From Magnolia sinica (lineage: Eukaryota > Streptophyta > Magnoliopsida > Magnoliales > Magnoliaceae), in the NCBI RefSeq assembly GCF_029962835.1, contig NC_080577.1:24596501-24660500 (forward strand): a stretch of DNA of 64,000 nucleotides. The letters run 5' to 3'. Shown piece by piece: positions 1-11,602 of the stretch. A program made the position numbers and the translations under genes. The notes beneath the pieces are model-generated. The model was not told the DNA's origin. It worked only from the letters and a program-made list of their open reading frames with translations, and searched no databases. Numbering within the stretch: position 1 is the stretch's first letter; every line of letters begins with the position of its first letter.

Positions 1-86
1 GTCTTTGGAGAGAGAGCACATAACTACAAACCTGCTTATGTGGAGAGAAATGCCAAGTGTGCAATCCAGATTTTACAAGGTTTCGT
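1..86 (+). other. Short exon-like stub at the window edge
   Basis: Frame 1 is open across the whole stub up to the copia LTR and reads like ordinary protein (GERAHNYKPAYVERNAKCAI is part of it). I do not recognise the family. The Copia-1 LTR begins at about 87, so if this is an exon the element interrupted it or lies just after it. On the far side of Copia-1 (19613 on) the frame does not continue. Only 86 bases are visible, so this could be chance. Confidence 0.2.
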
Positions 87-1322
87 TGATAAATTTACAG
101 AATAATATTTTTTTTTTGACAAAATATGGAATCCAAAAAATCCAATATCTGAAATAAGGACAGGCTGAAGCACGTTTAGAACCCTATCCTTAAAGCATTA
201 TTTACCCCTACTCAAGTGAATTGAGTATGCTGATAGGTTACAAGCAAACCACTTCTAGGATACGACGAGCCTAATGTGGGTCTGCATTTTGTAACCACGA
301 AGACCCACTAATGGAACTCTTTTACACACAGTTTGACAGAATTACAATAAAAGAAAAATTCCAAAAGGAAAAAGAGAAGAGGAGAATTTGTGATTTAGAC
401 CACTGCACTGGTCAGTTCTTCAGCTACTGGTTTAGTTGAACCGTTCTAGACTAAACCGCTAGTCTGTTCTTCAAGTAATAGTTCAACCTTGCTATCTTAC
501 TAGAGTTATTGGAGTATATGAGAGGAGTGGTTCTCTCAGTTCGTATGGGTCTGCTGGAGTGGGTTGAGAGATGATTTGAAAACTCATCCAGGCCCTATTT
601 ATATAAGCTGTGGTGTCTGGGGGTTATGGTCCAGGGAAATAAATCTCATGACTGTTTTCTAGCTGTTGGAGAAAACTAGCCATTTTATGACCTTTTTTTT
701 ACTGTTGTGCATAAGCTATTAAACTGCTGCATGCTAACTGTTGTGAAACTGGCTAGCCGTTTATAGCTATTGGGCTAGCCACATGCAGCAGTTTTTGCAT
801 TGTCTGCAATGAATTGTAGGAGGAGTTATACCTCTACTGCAACAGCTCCATTTCAGCCTCTATATATACTGAGAGACCCTCATTCGGTCCTAGTCTTTCT
901 TCCAACTGGCCATCTGCCTTAACCACCTAGTTGCACAAGTCTCACTCCGGTTTGTGAAGGGAGAGACCCTCTGCGACATGATGCACACGTGCGAAGTCCA
1001 AAGTGTGCCACTAGCGCCTCTACAGCCACACTGCATCACATGCCTACGCCCTCGCACCGATCCCGTGACTGAGACCGAGATCGAGACCGAGCCTGAGCAC
1101 GAGTATATGCGCGCACACTGGAACACGCAAGTCCCATGGTTCATGGACTATGTGGCAAATAATAAGTTACTCCACACTTTTCATTTAAACTTCAAAATCT
1201 TCTCTTCCCTTTCCCATGTGGGATTATTTAAAAACCCCATAAAAATGCTTTTTGCAAACATTTTTAATATATATTATATTATATTTAAAATATATATTTT
1301 ATAAAATCAATATTTTATAACA
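87..1322 (-). repeat. 3' LTR of Copia-1
   Basis: This is the left copy of a roughly 1.2-kb LTR. The same sequence recurs at 5858-6617 plus 19235-19612. Read on the minus strand it begins TGTTATAAAATATTGA and ends TTTATCA, giving the usual TG...CA ends. It holds a TATA-rich stretch near 860-870 (tatatatact) shared by both copies. The flanking target duplication is unclear: GTTTC lies at 80-84 and again at 19613-19617, but the left copy then leaves two bases unexplained. Confidence 0.8.
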
Positions 1323-1873
1323 ATACCCCACTGATTTTTAAAAATGTATATGTATTTTTTTTCGATTAAACATTTCTGCCAGAATAATCAGCTTATATGC
1401 ATAAAGAAAGACATCTTTCGATTTTAATCTTCTCTTAGTGTAAGTATCTCAAAACTCTATCGAAATGACTAGTAGCCGTAGCTTTGAACCAATTATTCCT
1501 AGATAATAGAGTTGGAGAAACTACACACATATTCGTTATGTGTTAATTAGAGTTCCTACAATCTTGCTCAGCAAAATTAATGGCCATGTGTTTATCCTAA
1601 TTCATGAATGATCCCGAGAGAAAACTCCTAATTCTCATGAGAGACAGCATCATCTCTATGTTCATTTAGGTGAAATCCTTCAAGTGTCTTTGTTACTATA
1701 AGACACTTGTCCTTTAGACTGGATTTTATTAAGAGTTATAAGACTCAACCCTCTTTTGTAACGCTCAGCACTTATCTATATAGATAAGGTTTTATAATTT
1801 AGTGTTGAAAAACTTTTCACATATCAGTGACTTGTTCTTACCCATTAAACTCGAAATTAAAAAATTTTTGACT

Positions 1874-2410
1874 TTAGCTTAGGTTACCATCACCGATGGA
1901 ACTTTGGTTGAAGAGTTTCAACCCCATCCCTCTAAATGTGGCATTTACTACCTCCCTCGGTAGAGGTTTAGTGAAAGGGTCTGCTAGGTTATTGCTTAAT
2001 TTCACATAAAAAATAACAATAATTTCATCTCGAATCAATTGTCTGACATAATCATATTGAACACCGATATGTTTAGACTTACCATTATATGTGCCGCTAT
2101 AGGCTCTAGCTAATGTGATTTCACTATCATAATGTAGTGACATAGTCGATATAGGCTTTACACAAAAAAAGAATTTCTAATAGAAGATCCCTTAACTACT
2201 CAGTCTCTTTGCCTGTTGCAACCAGGATTATGAATTCAGATTCCATAGTCGAGTGCGTTATACAAATTTATTTCTTGGATCGCCAAGATACAGTTGCATC
2301 TCCTAGGGTGAATACCCACCCTGTAGTAGACTTGTTGTCCCCTGCACTCGGAATCCAGCTTGTATCGGTATATCCTTCCAATACGGCAGGAAACTCTTAA
2401 TAAAATAGTC
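1874..2410 (-). pseudogene. Copia-1 RNase H remnant
   Basis: RNase H degrades the RNA strand during reverse transcription and is the last copia pol domain. [10 protein letters not shown] near 2360 and TMESEFIILVATGKE near 2210 match the conserved parts. The open piece 2143-1874 includes KSKHIGVQYDYVRQLI and ends with LADPFTKPLPRE, the usual copia pol C-terminus, then a stop. Between it and the LTR (1323-1873) there is only non-coding, AT-rich sequence. Confidence 0.85.
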
Positions 2411-2419
2411 CTAAGTCTT

Positions 2420-3480
2420 TGATTGTTTTTAAGTAACCAAGGACTCTACTGATTGCATTCCATTATTCAATACTGGGGTTACTAGTAAACCTATTAAGTT
2501 TACTCACAACATATGCTATATCAGGTCTAGTGCATTGCATAGCATACATAAGACTCCCTATAGCACTCGTATATTTTAATTGTGCAACTGTTCTTCCGGC
2601 ATTTTCTTTTAGCTTGATACTTGGATCAAATGAAATTTTTGCTTATTTTATATTTAGATGGTTAAACTTGTTTAGTATCTTCTCAATATAATGAGACTGA
2701 CACAAAGCATAACTGTCACAATGTTTTTTAACTTTGATACCTAGGATGGTATCAACTTATCTAAGGTCATTCATTTTGAATACGGAAGATAAAAATCCTT
2801 TAGTTTCAGTCACACCTCTCATTTTATTACTTATTATTAACATGTCATCAACATACAAATAAATAATAATCATGCAGCTACTATCTACTTTAGAATATAT
2901 GCATTTACCAGCTACATTATGCATAAAACCATGAGATAACATTTTAGAATCAAACTTCTCATGCCATTGTTTTCGTGCTTATTTTAATCCATACAAAGAT
3001 TTGATTAATCTATATACTTTGTTTTCATTTTCTGGTAGAACGAATACTTCATGTTGTTCCATGTATATCTCATCATTGAGGTCACTATTCAGGAATGCGG
3101 TCTTTACATCCATTTGGTGGATATGAAGATGATGTATGGAAGGTAGCGCAAATAATATCCTAATGGATGTTATCCTAGCTATAGGAGAATATGTGTTAAA
3201 ATAATCTATCCCTTTTTTTGTCTAAAACTCTCAGCTACTAATCGAGATTTAAAGGTTTGGATAGTCCCGTCAGTGTGATTTTTCTTTCTAAATACCCACT
3301 TGCAACCTATGGGTCTAGAATCTCAAGGTAAGTTAACTAGTTCCCATGTTTGATTTGACATTATAGATTTTATTTCATCGTTTATAGCTTCTTTCCAGAA
3401 AGCTGAGTCTCTAGAGGATACAACCTCTTTATATGTTTTAGGATCATCTTCTATAGTCATTACTATATGTATTTTTCTTA
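2420..3480 (-). pseudogene. Copia-1 reverse transcriptase remnant
   Basis: This domain copies the element RNA into DNA. On the minus strand it starts near 3400 with FWKEAINDEIKSI and QTWELVNL, continues with CKWVFRKK and MDVKTAFLNSDLNDEIYMEQ, and has the catalytic YVDDM box at about 2847-2855. It closes with the tether region near 2500 (IGSLMYAMQCTRPDIAYVVS). These blocks are diagnostic of Ty1/copia polymerase. Stops occur at several points, for example just before 2757, and the only open piece of useful size is 2757-2942. Confidence 0.88.
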
Positions 3481-3543
3481 TAATATTTTTTTATCTCCTT
3501 CTACAAGATGGAAAATAATGCGCTGAGAGTCTATATAGTCATC

Positions 3544-4480
3544 TCATAGACTCTTCTCTATTCTTATCCTTTGACTCCTACGAGGTTCAACAGGAGCTTC
3601 CAATATTTGTAAAGTTGTAATATCTAGTTCTCTATTAGGAGTTTGGACTTCATTATCCTTTGATTCCAAGGATAGTGAGTTCTCAAAGAACTCAACGTCT
3701 CTTAATTCTATTACGGTATTAGACTCTATATCTAGAAGTCTATAAGCTTTACTATTTTGTGCATACCCTACGAAGATGCACTTAATAGCTCTGGGTCTTA
3801 ACTCAGTTCTTTTTGTATCAGAAATTCTGCAGTATGCAAGACATGCCCACACTTTAAGATATCCAAGGTTAGGTTTTTTACCTCTCCATGTTTCATATGG
3901 AGATATTTTATATTTTTTACATAGAATTCTGTTTAGTATATGACACGCTACAAGCATTGCCTCACCCTATAGACTTAGTGGCAACTTTGCTCTTATTATC
4001 ATTGAGTTGACCATCTCTACTAATGTTCTATTATTCCTTTCAGCTATTCCATTTTCTTGAGGTGTGTATGGCGCAGTACATTAATGTATTAGCTCATGTT
4101 CTTCACAGAAGTTATCGAATTTATTGAAAAAATATTATTCTCCTCTATCGCTATGGAGAATTTTTATCTTCTTATTTAGTTGATTCTCTACTTCTGCTTT
4201 ATATATTTTAAATATGTCCAATGCTTCATCTTTGCTCTTTAATAGGTACACATATACATATTTAGAGCAATCATCAATAAAGGTTATAAAATACCTTTTA
4301 CCTCCACGAGTAAGAATATCGTTTAATCCACAAATATCACTGTGCACAAGATCCAATATTTAAGATAATCTTTCAACACTTGAAAAAGGTTTCTTCGTCA
4401 TTTTGGATCATATGCACACTTCACATTTATCAGTTTCATTATCTTTATATGATTTTAAACCATTCTCAACCATGAACTTT
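3544..4480 (-). pseudogene. Copia-1 integrase remnant
   Basis: Integrase inserts the retrotransposon cDNA into the genome. The region begins with KCEVCI followed by a stop and SKMTKKPF, the end of the GAG-pre-integrase zinc-binding domain. The core follows at 4356-4135 with MDLVHSDICG and HSDRGE, which carry two of the three catalytic acidic residues. ENGIAERNN with the third acid lies near 4050. The C-terminal part at 3957-3544 contains YETWRGKKPNLGYLKVWAC and KCIFVGYA, typical of copia integrases. Stops near 4350, 4130 and 3960 break it into pieces. Confidence 0.85.
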
Positions 4481-4879
4481 AAGGTACTATATCCTATATG
4501 GGCTAGTGTATCATGGCACAGTCTAATGGATTCAACCATATACGCAGAAGTGCTACTTTTATTTAGAGAAAAACTTGATCATCCCGTTACAAGCATATCC
4601 CTTTCCAACAAAATTCTCATTCTTGGACAGAATCAGTTTTCCTAACTTGTACACCACCGTGATCCCTGGTTTACCCAGAAAGTCCCTAGAAACTAAGTTT
4701 TGCCTTATGTCTAGGACGTGCAGGACATTTATCAGAATCTCTTTCTTTCCAGAGGTGAATATTAGTTATACGGTTCCTTTGCCAATAACCTTCAATTGGA
4801 TTTCATTACTTATTTGGACTTGTTGACCATTGGTTAATTCCTCATAGGTTTTGAAAGCTGATTTGTCGTAGCACAAATG

Positions 4880-5831
4880 TATGGTAGTGGCAGTATCATA
4901 CCACCAATCGGGAACCTTTTCTTAGATGGTATTCACCTTAGTGGTCATGGCCACAATATCGCATTCTTCTATTACACTTGCCTCTTTTTTAGATTTGCGA
5001 TATCGGCATACTCGAGCATAGTGCCCGGTTTTTCAATAGACATGGTATGGGCCATTGAACTTTCCATTATTCTTTTGGACATTTTTATTGAATTTCTCTT
5101 TATTGGGTTTTAGAGAATCGCCCTTCTCGAAATTCTTGTTATTAGTGTTCTTTACTGTATGTACCTTGGATGAGGCATTCCCATTATCATTTTTTTTTGT
5201 CGCAATTATGGGATTCTTCCTCAATTCGAAGATGTTTCTGGATTTGTTCCAGTGTATAGTCCTCAGTCTTATGCAACAACTTCTTTTTTAGTCTTTTCAC
5301 ATCGGTGGCAGTTTAACGATTATAGCCCCAAATTGGAATGATTCAGGAAGATCAATTTTGATGGATTTGATTTTGTTTACTATTAGTTACAGCAGTTCTT
5401 GGATTTTGGGTAGCAGCGGTTTGTTATTTACCATGTTGAAGTCAAAATACCTGGCGATGAAGAATTTGTTGGTACCTTCTTCTTCAACTTTGTATTTGAA
5501 CTCTAGAGCGGCCCAAGTCTCCTTTGCTGATGACGTCTGTTGGTATAGATCATACAGGCAGTCGGAGAGTGCGTACGTTTAGAATGTGTCCTCGACACAA
5601 GAGTATATCTTTAGCTCGTTTGGTGTGGGCAGTTATTTGTTCAGGTGTGTCAGCTTCAATTGCTTCAGGCAATGGCTGAAGGCTAGGATCTAAGATGTAG
5701 TAAATCTTCAGCGCTGTCAGAAAAAATTTCAGCTTGTCTTGCCATCTCGTGAAATTGGTTCCATCAAACCGATCAAGACGAATGAAGTCCTAATTCATCA
5801 ACTTGATGGATGATATATTATCGACTTCCAT
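4880..5831 (-). pseudogene. Copia-1 gag and protease remnant
   Basis: Gag forms the retrotransposon capsid and the aspartic protease processes the polyprotein. An ATG at 5831 opens a typical copia gag with the motif RLDRFDGTNFTRWQDKLKFF near its start, after an early in-frame stop. A lysine- and asparagine-rich stretch (5224-5033) leads into a damaged zinc knuckle in which KTGHYARVC survives but the first cysteines are gone. The protease follows near 4900 as WWYDTATTIHLC, where the usual D-(S/T)-G-A active site reads DTAT. Several stops break the frame. Assignment to copia is firm; activity is excluded. Confidence 0.8.
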
Positions 5832-5857
5832 CAGTCAAAATAACGCTTTAAGATTAT

Positions 5858-6617
5858 TGATAAATTTACAGAATAATATTTTTCTGTAAAATATGGAATC
5901 CAAAAAATCCAATATCTGAAATAAGGACAGGCTTAAGCACATCTAGGACGATGTCCTTAAAGCGTTATTTGCCCCTACTCAAGTGAATTGAGTATGCTGA
6001 TAGGTTATAAGCAAACCACTTCTAGGATACGACGAGCTATATGTGGGTTTGCGTTCAGCAAACACGAAGACCCACTAATGGAACTCTTTTACACAGTCTG
6101 ATAGAATTACAATAAAAGAAAATTCCCATAAGGAAAAAGAGAAGAGAAGAGAATTTGTGATTTAGATCACTGCACTGGTTAGTTCTTCAGCTACTGGTTC
6201 AGTTGAACCGTTCTAAACCACACCGCTAGTCTGTTCTTTAAACAATGGTTCAACGTTACTGTCTTGCTGGAATTACTGGAGTATAGGAGAGGAGTAGCTG
6301 TCTCAATTCGTATGGGTTTGTTGGAGTGGGTTGAGAGATGATTTGGAAACTCATCCAAGCCCTATTTATATAGGTTGTGGTGGCTGGGGGTTATAGTCCA
6401 GGAAAATAAATCCCATGACCATTTTCTAGCTCTTGGAGAAAACTAGCCATTTTATGGCCATTTTTTTTTACTGTTGTGCATGGGCCATTAAGCTGTTGCA
6501 TGCTGACTGTTGTCAGATAATGACTAGCCATTTATAGATGTTAGGCTAGCCACATGCAGTAGTTTCTGCATTGCCTGCAATGAATTGTAGGACGAGTTAT
6601 ACCTCTGCTGCATCAGC
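5858..6617 (-). repeat. 5' LTR of Copia-1, first part
   Basis: This segment matches the left LTR closely from TGATAAATTTACAGAATAAT onward. It stops abruptly at the CACTA terminus at 6618 and resumes at 19235. Joining the two parts while dropping one copy of the 3-bp target duplication gives collinear sequence with the left LTR. Confidence 0.85.
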
Positions 6618-6635
6618 CACTACAAAAAAGAGAGT

Positions 6636-7500
6636 TTTTACCAACGAAACTTTTAGCGACGAAATTTTCTTTCGTCGCTAAAAGTGACTTTTAGTGACGA
6701 AAATTTTTTCATCGATAAACGTGTACTTTTAGCGATGAAATTTTTTTTCGTCGCTAAAAGTAACTTTTAGCAATGAAAATTTTCGTCGCTAAAGGGTGTT
6801 TTGAAATTTTGAATAAAACAAAACGTCGAGAAGTTTCCTTTTAGCGAGGAAACTAATTTCGTAGCTAAGGGTGACTTTCAACGACGAAAATATTCATTGC
6901 TAAAGGGTGTTTTGAATTTTTCATAAGTCAAAAAAGTCGAGAAGTTTCCTTTTAGCGACGAAATTAATTTCGTAGCTAAAAGCCACCTTAACGACGTAAA
7001 GTTTCATCGCTAAAGAGTGTTTTGAATTTTTTAAAAGATAAAAATATCGAGAAGTTTCCTTTTAGCGACGAAATTAATTTCATAGCTAAAGGTGACTTTT
7101 AGCGACGAAAATTTTCGTCGCTAAAGGGTGTTTTGAATTTTTGAAAAGACAAAAAAATAAAGAAGTTTCCTTTTAGCGATGAAATTAATTTTATAGCTAA
7201 AGGTGGCTTTTAACGACGAAAATTTTTGTTGCTAAAGGGTGTTTTGAATTTTTGAAAAGACAAAAAATCGAGAAGTTTCCTTTTAGCGACAAAATTAATT
7301 TTGTAGCTAAAGGTGGCGTTTAGCGATGAAAATTATCATTGCTAAAGGGTGTTTTGAATTTTTGAAAAAACAAAATAGTCGAGAAGTTTCTTTTTAGCGA
7401 TGAAATTAATTTCGTATCTAAAAAACCACCTGTAGTGACGAAAATTTTCGTCGCTAAAGGGTATTTTGAATTTTAACAAAAAAATTTCGCGCTATCTTGA
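6636..7500. repeat. CACTA left subterminal repeats with hairpin cores
   Basis: About six tandem units of roughly 112 bp begin near 6829, each with the block gagaagtttccttttagcg. Inside each unit, and in the 200 bases before, is the palindromic core TTAGCGACGAAAATTTTCGT followed by CGCTAAA. Similar subterminal motifs in CACTA elements are transposase-binding sites; binding here is inferred. Confidence 0.85.
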
Positions 7501-7638
7501 AAATGTTCGCGGTAAGACTTTTACCGACAAAATTGTTCGTCAGTAAAAGTGTTTTTCCTAAATCATTTTCCCAACGACTGAAAACCGTCAGTAATAATGT
7601 AAAAATGTTTTAATTTTTAAAAATTTTTGTTGGTAAAA

Positions 7639-7640
<2 letters not shown>

Positions 7641-7674
<34 letters not shown>
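7641..7674. repeat. (GT)n microsatellite
   Basis: An uninterrupted run of about 17 GT units follows the left subterminal repeats of the CACTA element. The next 350 bases (7675-8032) are AT-rich without a gene or recognisable repeat. Confidence 0.95.
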
Positions 7675-7677
<3 letters not shown>

Positions 7678-8032
7678 GTTTTTATATCATATGAGTGGAA
7701 ATTTTTTTATATATATAATTAAAAGGTAATATTTAAATGATTTGTAATATCACATGAAAAAGAATATTGAGAAGTTTAGAAATTTTAACAATGTTTGAGA
7801 AAAATTTTGAGAACAAAATGATGCTTTTGAATAAAAAAATCGGCAATTTGAAATTTTTGAGAAAAAATTAAAATATGAGAAAATATTTGAGATTTTGAAA
7901 ATAAAAATTCAGAATTTGTATTTTAAATATTTTTTGAAATATTTTTTATGATATTTTGTTAAAAGAGAAAAAATATACATTTTGAAAAAGAAAATGTTAT
8001 TTTTAAAAGGAAATTGAAATTTATCTGTGAAA

Positions 8033-9555
8033 AATAAATTACTAAATTATTATGCACATCTACTAATTGAACCTTTAACTGTTTTTGGACAATCTGATCA
8101 TTCTAGATTGAAGAGTAAATAACTTCAGATGTTTAAATCAAAATTCACTTAAATTGTTGATCAATTTTGTTTGCCCAATATCTTTCTCATATGTAGCATG
8201 ATCGGGGCGAGTAACTAGTCAAATTGAGGGTAATGATCAGTAAAATAGAGTGAATGGACCAGACATGTAAAATGGGTCAAATATTCTGGTCAAAATTGTG
8301 ACCCAACTTATTGACCTCGTGAGAACCTAAGAATTGATGTTAGTAAGTTTTGTGGGCCTCATCATGATGTGTGTCGAACATCAACACCGTGAATTTGATG
8401 TGTCCCCTTTAGGTTATGAGATATCTAAAAAATCATCGGTAAACGAAACTCAAGTGGGCCATGCCATCTAAAACTAATTGAAGACATCCTAAAAAATATA
8501 AAAGCACTTAGTGGGGCCCACATGAGCTTTGGATGCGGTTGAAACTTGGTCTAACCCCTCAACCAAGTGGGACACACATAATGAGTGGGTTTGATATGTG
8601 AATCACATTTAGGCAGGCTCAATATATGATTATGAATGTTTTAAGGAAACCCCTCTCCATTATATTATGTGGTGTGGCCCACATTTAGGCTGATGTTTGT
8701 GTTTTCCTTTCATTCATATCTTTTTGATATTATGAACATGTTGGATGACAAATACACATTACTGTGGGCCCAAGGAAGGTATCAACGGTGGAAATCATTA
8801 TTCAACACTGTTTTACATAGCATGGTCCACTTGAGTTTTGGATTTATCGAAAATTTGGGATAAACCCACACCGTTCATCCATTTTTCGAGATCATTTTAT
8901 AGAATTATCCAAAAAATGAATCATATCCAAAGATTAAATGGACCACACCAAAAATAAGGGGAACAGATCGGCTCCTCCACCTACACCATCCAATGGCTAG
9001 TGGTTGGTGCTGTGTGGGCTCCACCATGATGTATGTGTTTAATCCATGCTGTCCATCTATTTTTAAAGATTATCTTATGGCATGAGACAAAAAATAAAAT
9101 TACTAAATTATTAGGCACATCCACTAATTGAACCTTTAATCATTTTTAAACAATCTAATCAGTTCAGATTGAAGAGTATGTTTAAATCAAATTTCACTAA
9201 AATTGTTGATTAATCTTGTTTGTCCAATATCTTTCTCATATGTAGTATGATCGAGGCGAGTAACTAGTCAAATTGAGGGTAATGATTAGTAAAATAGAGT
9301 GAATGGACCAGACATGTAAAATGGGCCAAATATTCTAGTCAAAATTGTGACCCAACTTATTGACACCCTGAGAACCTAAGAATTAATGTAAGTTTTGTGG
9401 GGCCCATCATGATGTGTGTCAAACATCAACACCGTACATTTGTTGTCTCCCCTTTAGCTTATGAGATATCTCAAAAATCATCTGTATACGAAACTCAGGT
9501 GGGCCATACCATCTAAAACTACATGAAGACATCTAAAAATATATATAAACAGTAC
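8033..9555. repeat. Direct duplication of about 500 bp inside the CACTA element
   Basis: Sequence 8033-8530 recurs at about 9096-9555 in the same orientation with small differences. Both copies start with aattactaaattatta and share gagtaactagtcaaattgag and gaatggaccagacatgtaaa. The sequence between (8531-9095) carries GGGCCC-type repeat. No gene is seen here. Confidence 0.85.
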
Positions 9556-9906
9556 AATATTGGATGTCATACCATTTTGGGGCCACAAAAGTTTTAGATC
9601 AAGTTGATTTTTGTTTTTTCCCTTCATCTAGCCCTGTATGACCTAATCAACATATTGGATGTCAAATAAATAGTACAGTGAGCCTTAGGAGGATTTTAAT
9701 GATGGATATCCAATTACTATTATTTTCATGTGGTGTAGTGCACTTGAGATTTCTATGGTGGGGTCCACTATAGATTTTTATCTGCCTCATTTCTTTGGCT
9801 CATGACTTAAAATGATATCTGAAAATGGATGGACGGTGTGGATATAACAAATACATCATAGTGGGGCCCACAAAACTTGGTGTCGTCACCATATGGCGTC
9901 CAAGAG

Positions 9907-10444
9907 GGAAACGGATTGGCTACTCCCCCTGACACCAGACCCGTGGCTGGTGGTCGGTGCTCTATGGGTCCCACCATGATGTATGTGTTTCATCCATGCC
10001 GTCCATCCATTTTTACATATCATATTAGGGCTTGATACCGAAAATGAGAGGGATATAAATCTCAGGTGGACCACACCACATGAAAACAATAGTGATTGGA
10101 TATCCACCATTAAAACCCTCCTAAGGCCCACTATATGTTTTATTTGACATCCAATCTGTTGATTAGGTCATAAAGGCCCAGATGAAGGGAAAAAAATATT
10201 AGATTTATCCAAACTTTATATGGCCCCCAAAAGGTTTTTAATGGTCGACAGTCATTCAACACTGTTTCCTATAATGTGGTCTAGTTGAGATTGGGATATA
10301 CCTCATGTTTCGTTGCATACCATAAAATGATATGGACAAATAGATGGATGGCAAGGATGAAACACATACATCATGGTGGGGCCCACAGAGCACCGACCAC
10401 CAACCCTTGGCGCTGGTGTCAGCGCGAGTAGCCAATCCGTTTCC
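9907..10444. mobile_element. MITE-like element with TIRs of about 115 bp
   Basis: The left end GGAAACGGATTGGCTACTC matches the right end read on the minus strand. The match runs on through the GGTGCTCTRTGGG and ACCATGATGTATGTGTTTCA blocks to about 10020 on the left and 10330 on the right. The 538-bp body carries the dispersed GGGCCC-type sequence. No convincing target duplication is seen. It is non-coding; the 10303-10629 reading frame is a shadow. Confidence 0.75.
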
Positions 10445-10501
10445 TGAGTCTCTCTCTCTCTCTGTCCTCTCTCAATCTCTCTCACTCTCTCACTTTCGTG
10501 C

Positions 10502-10538
<37 letters not shown>

Positions 10539-10639
10539 CCTCTCTCAACCGTGCCCTCTGTCTCTGTCTCTCTCGGTGCTCTCTCTCACTCTCGCGCACC
10601 CTCTCTCTCTCCAGTCCTCTCTCAATCACACCCTCTCTC

Positions 10640-10675
<36 letters not shown>

Positions 10676-10805
10676 CTCAGAGCTCGGGAACCCTATTTTC
10701 GGCGTGGACTCGTGATCGGGGCTCCAACTCAAACAGGAAGTTGTTCTCTTCCTCTAAAGCTCAGTTGACCATGATGTATCTCTCTCTCTCTCTCTCTCTC
10801 AATCT
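10445..10805. repeat. CT-rich microsatellite tract
   Basis: Long runs of (CT)n alternate with short unique spacers from 10445 to about 10680, and again at 10770-10800. The tract sits directly against the MITE end. It opens serine/leucine or arginine/glutamate reading frames on both strands, which I treat as artefacts. A CT-rich tract like this also occurs in plant 5' leaders, so it could precede the exon-like fragments downstream. Confidence 0.9.
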
Positions 10806-11291
10806 CTCTCAATCTCAATACCGATTGAAATGATTTGGAGATATAGGGATTTGGGGATTTAGGGATTTAGGGATTCAGGAAATTTGTTTCTATGGAGTTA
10901 AGAGATATGCTGTTATTACTGACAATGCATTGGAGATGTTCTCATGTCCCACTTACAGGTGATTTGTGATACATGTCCACATTAACCTTAGATCTGATTC
11001 TCATAAAGTAGAGTTAGGTTCCACTTCTGGGGAGTTCAATCTACGGTCTCCTTGTTTTGAATCTATGGTTTTTACTTGACTCTGATTTTTTTTCTTTTTG
11101 TTTTCTTTCCCATTTCTAACACCTTCAAATTTAGACTACTCACTACTTACTTTTGACCATCTACTTGATAGCCATCAATCAAATAGTAAGGATTGCTTGA
11201 TCAGTGTGATTTTTGAGATGCTCCACCCATAATGGGTTATGAGACCCACAATTTCGATGATCTGTATAGCTGCACATTAGATGTTTTTGGG

Positions 11292-11470
11292 TTAGATTTG
11301 GGCAGTTTTGGATATTCTATTTATGTGATTTTATTGTTGTAGCAGGTAATTAGATTTGGACAGTTTTGGATATTCTATTTATGTGATTTTAATGTTGCAG
11401 TAGGTAATTAGATTTAGGCAGTTTTGGATATTCTATTTATGTGATTTTAGTGTTGCAACAGGTAATTAGA
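11292..11470 (+). repeat. Three tandem units of about 59 bp
   Basis: Three copies of a unit containing cagttttggatattctattt lie next to each other. Each ends in a T-rich stretch and CAG or similar, and is followed by GTAATTAG, so it resembles a repeated intron 3' end. It lies just upstream of the first exon-like fragment. Confidence 0.85.
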
Positions 11471-11491
11471 TTGTTTTGGGGATAGCATCAG

Positions 11492-11602
11492 TGTGCCTTT
11501 GTTATTGACCCAGAAGATATTGACAATGACTTCAATGGACTGGTTTTTCATCTTTCAACGGACAATATCCTAGCTTATTGTCTATTCAAGCTTCTAAACG
11601 AG
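11492..11602 (+). pseudogene. Exon-like fragment A inside the CACTA element
   Basis: A 37-codon open stretch is bounded by a plausible acceptor (gatagcatcag) and donor (GAG then GTGGGTGAG). The peptide contains FVIDPEDIDNDFNGLVFHLS and looks like real protein sequence, but I do not recognise the family. CACTA elements are known to pick up host gene pieces; this may be one. It could instead be a coincidental open frame. Confidence 0.4.

Larger units (their letters stand above)
1323..5857 (-). mobile_element. Copia-1 internal region, decayed Ty1/copia retrotransposon
   Basis: The internal part of a minus-strand copia element lies between two LTR copies. Reading from 5831 downward the domain order is gag, zinc knuckle remnant, protease, GAG-pre-integrase, integrase, reverse transcriptase, RNase H. 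Integrase before reverse transcriptase is the copia order. Stops and frameshifts interrupt every domain, so the element cannot make its own proteins. No primer-binding site complementary to initiator tRNA-Met can be seen next to the 5' LTR (5858), and the gag ATG lies only about 26 bases inside. Confidence 0.9.

Noticed and set aside
80..84. GTTTC as a firm target duplication of Copia-1
   Set aside because: The matching GTTTC at 19613 fits the right side, but on the left two bases separate it from the LTR start, so I do not treat it as proven.
10303..10833. Overlapping open frames of about 110-123 codons rich in S/L or R/E
   Set aside because: They come from (CT)n runs open in all frames; no domain-like sequence.
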